Part shown: positions 25,038 through 32,639 of the stretch, one piece after another
Layout of the letters: the number at the start of each line of letters is the position of its first letter
How positions within the stretch are numbered: the stretch's first letter is position 1
From: Bacillota bacterium
GTDB taxonomy: Bacteria > Bacillota > Clostridia > DSM-8532
DNA: 64,000 nt
Assembly: GCA_023415825.1 (NCBI GenBank)
Contig: JAEZJF010000021.1
Location: 1 to 64,000, forward strand
Reading direction: 5' to 3'
Notes under the pieces: model-generated
The model's input: the letters and a program-made list of their open reading frames with translations, nothing else
Database searches by the model: none
Told to the model about the DNA's origin: nothing
Translations under genes and position numbers: made by a program

Positions 25038-25799
25038 TTAAGCGTCATGCTTGACAATCTTCTCAAATGCATCAAGTTTGAGGCTCGCACCACCAACGAG
25101 GCCGCCGTCTATGTTTGGCATCGCAAAAAGTACCTTTGCGTTACCGGCATTAACACTGCCGCCATAGAGGATACGTGTCTTTTCTGCAACATCTTTACCG
25201 TACAATTCAACAAGAAGCTGACGGATAATAGCACAGACCTCTTCGGCCTGGTCATCCGTTGCCGTTTTACCGGTTCCGATAGCCCAGATAGGCTCATATG
25301 CGATAACAAGATTGGAAACTTCCTCGGCTGTAATACCAAGTAAAGCGACTTTAATCTGGTAACGCACATGCTCAGCGGTAACTCCCTGTTCCCTTTGGGT
25401 GAGAGACTCACCACAGCAGACAATGGGCAGCATGCCGGCATCCAGAATAGCTCTTGCCTTTTTATTGATCATTTCATTTGTCTCACCGAAGTACTCACGT
25501 CTTTCGGAGTGGCCAATGATCACATAGGATACACCCAGTTCCTTAAGCATGCCACAGGAAACCTCACCGGTATAGGCACCATTGGCCTCCCAGTGAACAT
25601 TCTGTGCTGCAACCTTAATGTTGGAGCCCTTAGCAGCTTCAACAGCACCAGGAATACAAACAGATGGAACGCCAATAACTACCTCAGAAGTAGCGCCAGC
25701 TACAAGGCTTTTAAGACCATTTACAAATTCAACGGCTTCCTTTGGAGTTTTATTCATTTTCCAGTTGCCTGCCGCCATAATAACGCGTTGTTTAGACAT
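25038..25799 (-). CDS. tpiA: Triosephosphate isomerase
   Basis: A 253-residue (beta/alpha)8 enzyme interconverting dihydroxyacetone phosphate and glyceraldehyde 3-phosphate. Catalytic residues are the Lys in GNWKMNK (about residue 14), the His in VIIGHSERREYFGE and the Glu in AYEPIWAIGTGKTA. The phosphate-binding end is YGGSVNAGN followed by DGGLVGGASL. Length and motifs are standard. It lies 64 bases after pgk and 141 bases before gpmI in a glycolytic transcript. Confidence 0.97.
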   Translation of the reverse strand: MSKQRVIMAAGNWKMNKTPKEAVEFVNGLKSLVAGATSEVVIGVPSVCIPGAVEAAKGSNIKVAAQNVHWEANGAYTGEVSCGMLKELGVSYVIIGHSERREYFGETNEMINKKARAILDAGMLPIVCCGESLTQREQGVTAEHVRYQIKVALLGITAEEVSNLVIAYEPIWAIGTGKTATDDQAEEVCAIIRQLLVELYGKDVAEKTRILYGGSVNAGNAKVLFAMPNIDGGLVGGASLKLDAFEKIVKHDA

Positions 25800-25863
25800 T
25801 TTTATTTTCCGTCCTTTCGATTCGCTTAATACTTATTTTCCTATAGAAGCATTAATCAATACC

Positions 25864-27060
25864 TTACTTCTTCTCGTTGAGAACAGCAATACCGGGAAGC
25901 TCTTTGCCTTCAAGGAATTCCAGGGATGCACCGCCGCCTGTGGAAATATGAGTGATCTTGTCGGCAAAGCCAAGCTGCTCAACAGCTGCTGCCGAATCAC
26001 CGCCGCCTACGATGGAAGTAGCACCTGAATTAGCCAGAGCCTCTGCCACCTTCTTGGTGCCCACTGCAAATTGTTCCATTTCAAATACGCCCATGGGACC
26101 ATTCCAAACAACAGTCTTGGCATCCTTAATGGCGTTTGAGAAAAGCTCAATGGTCTTTGCTCCGATGTCAAGCCCCATCCAGCCATCAGGAATGGCATCG
26201 GAAGCTACGGACTTTGACTCGGTATCAGCCTTGAACTCCTTACCTACTACGTTGTCAACAGGCAAAAGCAAGCTAACGCTCTTTTCCTTTGCCTTTGCCA
26301 GAAGGCTATTGGCCAGATCCAGCTTATCCATTTCACAAATGGAGGTACCGATATTATGGCCCTGAGCCTTTAAGAAGGTGTAAGCCATGCCTCCGCCAAT
26401 AATAAGGGTATCAACCTTATCCAGGAGATTTTCAATAACGCTGATCTTATCAGAAACCTTGGCGCCGCCGAGGATGGCAACAAAAGGTCTTTCTGGATTG
26501 TCAAGAGCCTTGCCCATGAAATCCAGCTCTTTTTTAATAAGAAAACCACAGCAAGAAGGAAGGTAGTCAGCTAGACCCGCTGTTGAAGCGTGAGCTCTGT
26601 GAGCTGTTCCAAAAGCATCATTGACATAAATTTCTGCAAGGGTTGAAAGCTCCTTTGCGAAGGCCGGGTCATTTTTCTCCTCTTCCTTGTGAAAGCGAAC
26701 ATTCTCGAGCATTAATACTTCGCCTTCCTTGAGATTGGCTGCCTTGGCCTTGGCGTCCTCACCAATAACATCAGCGGCCAAAATAACTTCCTTGCCTAAA
26801 AGTTCACTTAAGCGCTTAGCTGCAGGCTTCATGCTGTATTTGGCTTCAGGGCCGTTCTTAGGTCTTCCCAAGTGAGATACAAGGATTAATTTTCCGCCGT
26901 TCTCAATGATATGGCGAATTGTGGGAAGAGCACCTTCGATCCTCTTATCATCTGTTATGTTGCCCTCTGCATCCAGGGGTACATTAAAGTCCACGCGAGC
27001 TATAACGCGCTTGCCCTTAACGTTCATGTCTGAAATACTCATTTTGTTTTTCATACTCAT
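25864..27060 (-). CDS. pgk: Phosphoglycerate kinase
   Basis: A 398-residue kinase that makes ATP from 1,3-bisphosphoglycerate in glycolysis. Its N-terminal domain shows VIARVDFNVPLD and SHLGRPK for phosphoglycerate binding; VAILGGAKVSDKI is the hinge region and the C-terminal nucleotide site includes VWNGPMGVFE and IVGGGDSAAA. Length is typical. It has its own promoter (27136-27165) after the gap terminator, so gap and pgk can be expressed separately, and it heads pgk-tpiA-gpmI. The start at 27060 reads MSMKNKMSI; an internal ATG (MKNKM) is also near AAGGAG. Confidence 0.97.
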   Translation of the reverse strand: MSMKNKMSISDMNVKGKRVIARVDFNVPLDAEGNITDDKRIEGALPTIRHIIENGGKLILVSHLGRPKNGPEAKYSMKPAAKRLSELLGKEVILAADVIGEDAKAKAANLKEGEVLMLENVRFHKEEEKNDPAFAKELSTLAEIYVNDAFGTAHRAHASTAGLADYLPSCCGFLIKKELDFMGKALDNPERPFVAILGGAKVSDKISVIENLLDKVDTLIIGGGMAYTFLKAQGHNIGTSICEMDKLDLANSLLAKAKEKSVSLLLPVDNVVGKEFKADTESKSVASDAIPDGWMGLDIGAKTIELFSNAIKDAKTVVWNGPMGVFEMEQFAVGTKKVAEALANSGATSIVGGGDSAAAVEQLGFADKITHISTGGGASLEFLEGKELPGIAVLNEKK

Positions 27061-27135
27061 GGAATAAACAACTCCTTCTAGAGTGATTAAAAATTATGGA
27101 AAATTAAAATATTAAAAATTCCAAAGACCCTATTT

Positions 27136-27165
27136 ATTTTACCTTATTTAAAGAATATTTTTCAA
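27136..27165 (-). promoter_or_regulatory. pgk promoter
   Basis: On the minus strand TTGAAA (27160-27165), 18-base spacer, TAAAAT (27136-27141), in AT-rich sequence about 80 bases upstream of the pgk start. Confidence 0.6.
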
Positions 27166-27245
27166 CCTATAACCTGATAAGCTAAAATTTTTTAACTAAT
27201 TTATATCATATGGGTTGCACATCGTGCATCAACATGACTCAACTG

Positions 27246-27279
27246 TAAAAAGGAGCAGCTTCAAAAGAAACCGCTCCTC
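27246..27279 (-). terminator. Terminator of gap
   Basis: On the minus strand AGGAGC-G-GTTTC and GAAGC-T-GCTCCT pair with one mismatch, followed by TTTTTA. Confidence 0.8.
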
Positions 27280-27305
27280 AAAACACTTAGAGATTAAGCT
27301 TTTAG

Positions 27306-28316
27306 TTATTTGTGATCAACGGTTGCCATATAGGAAATGAGATCGATGAGCTTATTGGAATAACCCCATTCGTTGTCATACCAGGAAACCAGCTTCACAA
27401 AGTTAGCATTCAAAGAGATACCAGCCTTAGCATCGAAGATGGAGGTACGTGCATCGTGAATGAAATCAGACGATACAACTTCATCCTCTGTGTAACCCAA
27501 AATGCCCTTGAGTTCATTCTCAGAGGCCTTCTTGAGAACTGCACAGATCTCTTCATAGGAAGCGCCTTTTTCCAAACGGCAGGTTAAATCTACAACTGAA
27601 ACGTCAAGGGTAGGTACTCTGAATGCCATACCTGTGAGCTTGCCGTTAAGAGCAGGAATAACCTTACCAACAGCCTTGGCGGCACCGGTAGAAGAAGGAA
27701 TGATGTTACCGGCAGCTGCACGGCCACCTCTCCAGTCCTTCTTGGAAGGGCCGTCAACGGTCTTCTGTGTAGCGGTTGTAGCATGAACGGTGGTCATAAG
27801 GCCTTCAACGATACCGAAGTTATCATTGATAACCTTGGCAAGAGGAGCCAAACAGTTGGTTGTGCAAGAAGCATTGGATACGATATTCATATCCTTGGAA
27901 TAGGTGGTGTGGTTAACGCCCATAACGAACATGGGAGCGTCCTTTGAAGGAGCAGAAATAATAACCTTCTTAGCACCGGCCTGAAGGTGAACATTAGCCT
28001 TTTCGGTATCGGTGAATAAACCTGTTGCTTCAATAACATATTCAGCGCCGCAGTCCTTCCATGGAATCTCCTCGGGCTTCATGCAGGCATAAACATTAAT
28101 AGCGTTGCCGTTTACAACGAACTTGCCATCTTTAACTTCGATACTGCCATCGAATTTACCGTGAACTGTGTCATACTGAAGCATATACTTCATGTATTCA
28201 AGGTCGACAAAAGGATCATTGATTCCAACTACTGTGACATTAGGGTTAGTAACAGCAGCCCTGAAAGCAAGACGGCCAATTCTACCAAACCCATTAATAC
28301 CAATTTTTACTGCCAT
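27306..28316 (-). CDS. gap: Glyceraldehyde-3-phosphate dehydrogenase, type I
   Basis: A 336-residue NAD-dependent enzyme oxidising glyceraldehyde 3-phosphate to 1,3-bisphosphoglycerate. The Rossmann start KIGINGFGRIGRLAFRAA is followed by VVGINDPF, whose Asp favours NAD over NADP, so this is the catabolic isoform. The active-site Cys lies in SNASCTTNCLAPLAK (about residue 152). C-terminal WYDNEWGYSNKL is standard. It has its own promoter and terminator, upstream of pgk-tpiA-gpmI. No CggR-type regulator gene is next to it. Confidence 0.97.
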   Translation of the reverse strand: MAVKIGINGFGRIGRLAFRAAVTNPNVTVVGINDPFVDLEYMKYMLQYDTVHGKFDGSIEVKDGKFVVNGNAINVYACMKPEEIPWKDCGAEYVIEATGLFTDTEKANVHLQAGAKKVIISAPSKDAPMFVMGVNHTTYSKDMNIVSNASCTTNCLAPLAKVINDNFGIVEGLMTTVHATTATQKTVDGPSKKDWRGGRAAAGNIIPSSTGAAKAVGKVIPALNGKLTGMAFRVPTLDVSVVDLTCRLEKGASYEEICAVLKKASENELKGILGYTEDEVVSSDFIHDARTSIFDAKAGISLNANFVKLVSWYDNEWGYSNKLIDLISYMATVDHK

Positions 28317-28378
28317 GATATAAACCTCCTAGAAAAACATATTGAAATTTGTTAAAGTAATCACAAAATTCACAGATT

Positions 28379-28407
28379 ATTTTATATTATTTAATATTCT
28401 TTTTCAA
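28379..28407 (-). promoter_or_regulatory. gap promoter
   Basis: On the minus strand TTGAAA (28402-28407), 17-base spacer, TAAAAT (28379-28384). It has the same -35 and -10 hexamers as the pgk promoter. AGGAGG precedes the gap start. Confidence 0.65.
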
Positions 28408-28486
28408 GGACTTTCTAGAAATTTTGTCTGCACTGGAGAAAAAACATACTTATTCTGAATATTTACTGGACTAATTGATGAACCTT

Positions 28487-29275
28487 TTATCCATGCTGGC
28501 GCATACTCTCGTAGAGCAGCATAGCAGAAGCTATGGAAGCATTTAGGGATTCTGCCCTTCCAGCCATAGGAATCATGACCTTCCTGTCAGACAGCTCCAG
28601 CATACACTCTGAAAGGCCGTTCCCCTCGTTTCCAATAACAAGGGCTATTCTCTTTGAGAGATCAGCTTCCCAGCAGGGCACAGCCTCCCGGGGATGAGCT
28701 GCAAGAATGGAGATATTTCTTTTTTTCAATTCTTCCAGTGTTGAGTAAATATCTTCGCATACAAGTACAGGAAGATGAAAGAGCGATCCCATGGTAGACC
28801 GGACGACTTTGGGATTATAAGGTTCTACACAGTCTTTTGAAAGAAGGACGGCATCAAAACCACAGGCATCGGCTGTCCTGATAATAGTTCCTACGTTTCC
28901 TGGGTCCTGTAAGCCTTCCAGAGCAATTATTCTGCTAACCTTGGATAAAACCCCTACCTCATCATGAAGTGGAAGCTCAACAACAGCTATGAGCCCTTGA
29001 GGGGTTTGGGTCTCACTTACTCGTTTAAAAAGCTCATCCGGCAATACAATGATCTTGTGATGAGGAAATCTGGCCAGAAAGGGCTCACTTTTATCAAGAA
29101 GGCCATCCGACAAAACAAAATATCGAATCGCAGCACCAAAATCCGCAGCATCAGTTACCAGACGGACGCCTTCTAAAAGGAGAGCCTTTTCTTTTTGCCT
29201 CCCTTTTTTATCAGCAAGGGATCGCAGCTCTTTTATGATGGGATTCGATGCTGATGTAATTCGGGTGTGATTCAT
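28487..29275 (-). CDS. TrmH/SpoU-family RNA 2'-O-methyltransferase
   Basis: A 262-residue SPOUT-class methyltransferase that would methylate a ribose 2'-OH in rRNA or tRNA using S-adenosylmethionine. The N-terminal substrate-binding domain (about residues 1-90) starts ITSASNPIIKELRSL, like the YsgA subfamily. The trefoil-knot motifs are LEGLQDPGNVGTIIRTADACGFD, ALVIGNEGNGLSECML and IPMAGRAESLNASIASAMLLYE. It lies just downstream of the infC-rpmI-rplT terminator. This neighbourhood is common in Firmicutes. The exact target nucleotide cannot be told. Confidence 0.9.
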   Translation of the reverse strand: MNHTRITSASNPIIKELRSLADKKGRQKEKALLLEGVRLVTDAADFGAAIRYFVLSDGLLDKSEPFLARFPHHKIIVLPDELFKRVSETQTPQGLIAVVELPLHDEVGVLSKVSRIIALEGLQDPGNVGTIIRTADACGFDAVLLSKDCVEPYNPKVVRSTMGSLFHLPVLVCEDIYSTLEELKKRNISILAAHPREAVPCWEADLSKRIALVIGNEGNGLSECMLELSDRKVMIPMAGRAESLNASIASAMLLYESMRQHG

Positions 29276-29317
29276 AAAGATAAGCCTCCGATGGAAAACA
29301 GCAATATTCTCGGCCTG

Positions 29318-29352
29318 CTAAAAAAGTCCCATCACTTTTGGTGAGGGACTTT
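29318..29352 (-). terminator. Terminator of infC-rpmI-rplT
   Basis: AAAGTCCC / GGGACTTT outer stem plus inner TCAC/GTGA pairing, followed by TTTTTTAG on the minus strand. Confidence 0.85.
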
Positions 29353-29376
29353 AAGTTTACCTTTTAAGCGGGATAA

Positions 29377-29721
29377 TTACTTTACCTTTTCTACAAGTGA
29401 CTTGAAGCCTGCTGCATCATTAACAGCCATGTCGGCAAGAACCTTTCTATTTAAAGAAATGCCTGACTTTCTAAGGGCATTCATGAACTTGCTATAGGAT
29501 AGTCCATTCATACGGGCAGCTGCATTGATACGCGCGATCCAAAGCTTTCTGAATTCACGTTTCTTTTGCTTTCTATCCCTGAACGCATAGTTAAGGGACT
29601 TCATAACTGCCTGATTGGCAATTCTATACAGCTTGCTCTTTGCTCCAAAATAGCCCTTCGCAAGCTTGAGGATTTTTTTATGTCTTGCGCGGGTGCGCAC
29701 TCCACCTTTTACTCGGGACAT
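29377..29721 (-). CDS. rplT: 50S ribosomal protein L20
   Basis: A 114-residue primary rRNA-binding protein that is essential for assembling the large subunit and, in other bacteria, represses its own operon by binding the leader RNA. The strongly basic N-terminal half (SRVKGGVRTRARHKKILKLAKGY split by FGAKSKLYRIA) forms the extended helix; the C-terminal globular part contains LSYSKFMNALRKSGISLNRKVLADMA. Length is standard. It is the last gene of infC-rpmI-rplT, 24 bases after rpmI. Confidence 0.97.
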   Translation of the reverse strand: MSRVKGGVRTRARHKKILKLAKGYFGAKSKLYRIANQAVMKSLNYAFRDRKQKKREFRKLWIARINAAARMNGLSYSKFMNALRKSGISLNRKVLADMAVNDAAGFKSLVEKVK

Positions 29722-29745
29722 CGATTAACACCTCTCTCTTATTGT

Positions 29746-29943
29746 TTATGCGTAGGGCAGCATCTGCTTGATGGTAGCAGCGTTTGCATCGGATGCAACT
29801 GAATCTTTACGAAGATTTCTCTTCCTCTTGGTTGACTTTTTTGTGAGGATATGATTCTTATAACCTTGAGTTCTAATGACCTTTCCGGTAGCTGAAAGCT
29901 TAAATCTTTTCTTCGAACCACTATGGCTCTTAAGCTTTGGCAT
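29746..29943 (-). CDS. rpmI: 50S ribosomal protein L35
   Basis: A 65-residue basic ribosomal protein of the large subunit. It begins MPKLKSHSGSKKRFKLSATGK, the family's N-terminal signature with one unusual Leu/Ser wording (normally MPKMKTHRG), and continues with HILTKKSTKRKRNLRK and a C-terminal IKQMLPYA. Length is standard. It lies between infC (19 bases) and rplT (24 bases). Confidence 0.96.
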   Translation of the reverse strand: MPKLKSHSGSKKRFKLSATGKVIRTQGYKNHILTKKSTKRKRNLRKDSVASDANAATIKQMLPYA

Positions 29944-29962
29944 ATGACTAACCTCCCTTATC

Positions 29963-30478
29963 CTATTTTTTATGAGGACTTAATATCATGGACATTGTCC
30001 TGCCTTCCATAACAGGCGGTCTATCCACTTTCCCAAACTCCTTGACGGTTTCGGCAAACTTATTCAAGACCTCACGACCTAAGGTTGAATAGGCAATTTC
30101 ACGACCCCTAAAACGGATTGAGATTTTAACCTTATCACCCTCTTCAAGGAATTTCATGGCGTTCTTGGCTTTGAAGTTATAGTCATGATCTTCAATTTTG
30201 GCTGAAAGTCTCAATTCTTTTACTTCAATAATATTCTGCTTTTTTTTGGCCTCTTTCTCTTTCTTATTCTGTTCGTAGAGAAATTTCCCGTAATCCATTA
30301 TCTTGCAAACAGGCGGGTTCGCATTGGGAGATATCTTTACCAGATCTAATTCCCTTTCGTTTGCTTTAAGTTGAGCCTCTCTAGCAGAGACGACTCCAAT
30401 CATGGTGCCATCCGCGTCGATTAAACGTACTTCCTTGTCACGAATTAATGAATTGATCTGTGTCTGGTCCTTGCTAAT
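29963..30478 (-). CDS. infC: Translation initiation factor IF-3 (AUU start)
   Basis: A 171-residue initiation factor that keeps 30S subunits apart from 50S and checks start-codon pairing. The N-terminal domain shows INSLIRDKEVRLIDADG and VSAREAQLKANERELDLVKISPNANPPVCKIMDYGKF in consecutive pieces; the C-terminal domain has DHDYNFKAKNAMKFLEEGDKV and ending EGRTMSMILSPHK. The start is taken as ATT at 30476-30478, placed about 7 bases after CGGAGGTG. That gives the family-typical ISKDQ start and matches the known rare AUU start of infC, which allows IF-3 to repress its own translation. The frame stays open to 30598 but that part is leader sequence. Confidence 0.93.
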   Translation of the reverse strand: MSKDQTQINSLIRDKEVRLIDADGTMIGVVSAREAQLKANERELDLVKISPNANPPVCKIMDYGKFLYEQNKKEKEAKKKQNIIEVKELRLSAKIEDHDYNFKAKNAMKFLEEGDKVKISIRFRGREIAYSTLGREVLNKFAETVKEFGKVDRPPVMEGRTMSMILSPHKK

Positions 30479-30710
30479 AAAAAACACCTCCGAATAAATT
30501 TGAACCTTTCGCTTTCGAGCAGGAACCTTGCTGCTCACGATAACAAGCCGCGACTCGTAAACAAAAAACAGGTGAAGCGCATATCTCACCTGTTTCAAAT
30601 GCCAAAAACGAATCTCTAATCGCGCAACGCGCGTAACGGATTACGCTATTGACCCGCCAGCTTTAGCCGAACAAGGTGAGAAGCACTGCTTCTGCTTGAT
30701 TACCTCATAT
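30479..30710 (-). promoter_or_regulatory. infC (L20-type) leader with attenuator
   Basis: A roughly 230-base untranslated leader between the promoter and infC. In Bacillus and relatives L20 binds such a leader and favours early termination. It contains a clear terminator (30561-30594) and, upstream of it, several GC-rich self-complementary stretches (around 30612-30650) that could form the L20-binding fold. The precise fold was not worked out. Confidence 0.65.
30561..30594 (-). terminator. Attenuator in infC leader
   Basis: Perfect 9-bp stem AACAGGTGA / TCACCTGTT with a 10-base loop, then TTTTTTGTTT on the minus strand, about 80 bases before the infC start. Confidence 0.85.
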
Positions 30711-30739
30711 AATATACAACATGATCGGGAACCTGTCAA
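30711..30739 (-). promoter_or_regulatory. infC operon promoter
   Basis: Minus strand TTGACA (30734-30739), 17-base spacer, TATATT (30711-30716): a strong sigma-A promoter as expected for a ribosomal operon. Confidence 0.8.
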
Positions 30740-30770
30740 GCAATTTCTGTTGGGCCAACTGTCCCCTTCC

Positions 30771-31427
30771 CTATTTTCTTAAGAAAAATACGATTCCAAT
30801 AAAATGGCTGAGTGCACCAAGATTAACGAAGAAATGCCAGACCATATGGTAAAACCTTACCCCTTTTTTAGCATAGAAATAAACTCCAGCAGAATACAAT
30901 ATGCCTCCTAAGGTGATTAAGACCAGTAAGGGTGTTGGGGCCTTGGCTAAAAAGATGGGCATAAAAAAGATGATGGTCCAACCCATGACAAGATAGATCG
31001 TTACGCTTACCTTGGGAATGGAATGCTTTGAGATGGATTTGTACAGAATACCAAAAAGCACCATTCCCCATTGAACGACAGTAATAAGTATCCCTTGCCA
31101 ACCCCCGATAATGGAAAGAGCAATAGGGGTATAGGTTCCTGCAATAGCCACATAGATAAAAATATGGTCCAGAATTTTAAATATTTTTTTATGCCTGGTC
31201 CCTGAAGCCATAACATGATAAAGAGTAGAAGCCAAAAGCATTAGAAAAACTGAAATAACAAACAGGCTTACTCCTATCGCATCGATAACTCCGCCTTTGA
31301 CATAAGCTCTTATTGATGCATACGGCAAAGCTAGCAAAGCTAACGCCGCCATGGGGCCATGGGTTGTTGCATTGGCGATTTCTTCACCCAAGCTGTAAAT
31401 CACATTTTTGACGTTTGTTTCTTCCAC
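30771..31427 (-). CDS. Hemolysin III / PAQR-family membrane protein
   Basis: A 218-residue protein with seven predicted membrane helices. Family motifs are EEIANATTHG near residue 16, ASTLYHVM...HKKIFKILDHIFIYVAIAGTYTP in the middle and YHMVWHFFVNLGALSHFIGI near the C-terminus; the His and Asp residues in these form the zinc site of the PAQR/HlyIII fold. The bacterial members (YqfA/YplQ) affect membrane fluidity and lipid homeostasis; the name hemolysin is historical. A TATAAT lies upstream (31461-31466, minus strand). Its stop is only about 30 bases from the infC promoter. Confidence 0.92.
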   Translation of the reverse strand: MEETNVKNVIYSLGEEIANATTHGPMAALALLALPYASIRAYVKGGVIDAIGVSLFVISVFLMLLASTLYHVMASGTRHKKIFKILDHIFIYVAIAGTYTPIALSIIGGWQGILITVVQWGMVLFGILYKSISKHSIPKVSVTIYLVMGWTIIFFMPIFLAKAPTPLLVLITLGGILYSAGVYFYAKKGVRFYHMVWHFFVNLGALSHFIGIVFFLRK

Positions 31428-31513
31428 GGTATCCTTCCTTTATCTTTTTCCTGTATTATGATTATACCATGCTTTTTCCTATGTATTCTTATTTATCGGC
31501 TTCGCAATGCGCT

Positions 31514-32008
31514 CTAACCTATGCTAGAGTTAAGTATTTGAGCCATCCGTTCAATATTTTGAGGTAAGGGCTGAGGACCTTTTTTCCCTTTTTTCTCTGC
31601 GTCCTTGGTCACCATTTTAGTAATAAGCTTATGCATAAAGCCCATCTTGCTTATATCCATAAGTCCTCCAAAGCACTCTTTTGATACAGAATTGTCAAGC
31701 AGTTCCTGGGGTATGTTGGCCTTGAGTTGCTCTTGTGCCGTATCAGAAGATGCACAGCATATGAAAAAGGCCAGGCGCTTTTCTTTCAAGCTTTCCAGAT
31801 TAGCGGAGATCCACTCCCGCAGGCCTTTGTTCATCTGTCCCATATAGACTGAGCTTCCTAAAATGAGTGTATCATATACCCCAAGATCAATTCCGCTCAC
31901 ATTCTTTATATTGAAGCAGTCTGTAGACACCTTGAGCTGTCGAGCCAGTTCCTTTGCACACGATTCCGTGTATCCATATGTTGTTCCGTAAAGTATCAGA
32001 TTTTTCAT
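31514..32008 (-). CDS. Flavodoxin-domain protein (HemG-like)
   Basis: A 164-residue flavodoxin-fold protein. The FMN phosphate loop is YGTTYGYTESCAKELA at about residue 8, followed by LGVYDTLILGSSVYMGQMNKGLREWI, typical of the Flavodoxin_5 group that includes protoporphyrinogen oxidase HemG. No heme genes are nearby, so a generic redox role is more prudent. It is co-transcribed with the MarR regulator, starting 5 bases after that gene's stop; expression is therefore probably controlled by the regulator through the twin operators at 32572-32603. Confidence 0.85.
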   Translation of the reverse strand: MKNLILYGTTYGYTESCAKELARQLKVSTDCFNIKNVSGIDLGVYDTLILGSSVYMGQMNKGLREWISANLESLKEKRLAFFICCASSDTAQEQLKANIPQELLDNSVSKECFGGLMDISKMGFMHKLITKMVTKDAEKKGKKGPQPLPQNIERMAQILNSSIG

Positions 32009-32012
32009 AAAA

Positions 32013-32489
32013 TCATTCTCCCTCTATCCTTGTGGATTCTATCCTATTAAGATTTTCTGAAATCCTTTGAAGAGCTTTACTGGTACAGGCCAGCTCATTT
32101 TGAGTTAAACCATCAAATATGACACTAAGAAATTGATTAGCCTGTTTATCCCGCTCTTTCCAAAACATATCGCTTTTCTCAGTTAAGCTGAGTCTTATGA
32201 CCCGCTGATCCTTCTTATCCTTCTCAAAGCGGATAAAGCCCTTATTGGCAAGTTTTGATGCAATCTGCTTGACATTCTGATGTGAGTATTCCATTTTCTC
32301 GGCTAGCTCGCTTAGGGTGGGAGGTTCTTTAAAGAAGAATCCCAGAACGATTGTCAAAAACCATTGCTTCGATGTTATGTCATAGGGGGCTAATTCCCTA
32401 TCCATAAGCTTTTGCAGCTTACTTGACATGGAAAACAGCATGCCAAATATCATCTCTTTGTCTTCAAAGGGATAAGGGATTTCCTTCAT
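32013..32489 (-). CDS. MarR-family transcriptional regulator
   Basis: A 158-residue winged-helix regulator. YDITSKQWFLTIVLGFFFKEPPTLSELAEKM forms the first helices, and YSHQNVKQIASKLANKGFIRFEKDKKDQRVIRLSLTEK is the recognition helix plus wing with the conserved D-R pair (split here as KKDQRVI). Such regulators usually repress their own operon and release DNA on binding a phenolic or oxidising ligand. AAAGGAG is 9 bases before the ATG. It is the first gene of a two-gene operon with the flavodoxin. The promoter overlaps two identical 12-bp palindromes. Confidence 0.92.
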   Translation of the reverse strand: MKEIPYPFEDKEMIFGMLFSMSSKLQKLMDRELAPYDITSKQWFLTIVLGFFFKEPPTLSELAEKMEYSHQNVKQIASKLANKGFIRFEKDKKDQRVIRLSLTEKSDMFWKERDKQANQFLSVIFDGLTQNELACTSKALQRISENLNRIESTRIEGE

Positions 32490-32571
32490 CTATTCGAACT
32501 CCTTTTATAATATCTTGCACCTTAGAATCCGCGGAAGCATCTCCCCAAGAATTCTGTTCCATGCAAGATAG

Positions 32572-32622
32572 GTAATATATTACTCTATTAAGTAATATAT
32601 TACTTATCTACTTTTTTGTCAA
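32572..32622 (-). promoter_or_regulatory. MarR promoter with twin operators
   Basis: Minus strand TTGACA (32617-32622), 17-base spacer, TATATT (32594-32599). The palindrome GTAATATATTAC occurs twice, at 32572-32583 and 32592-32603, 20 bases apart (two helical turns). One copy covers the -10, the other the start site, as expected for autorepression. Confidence 0.85.
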
Positions 32623-32639
32623 GAAAAATTAGGAATGAA

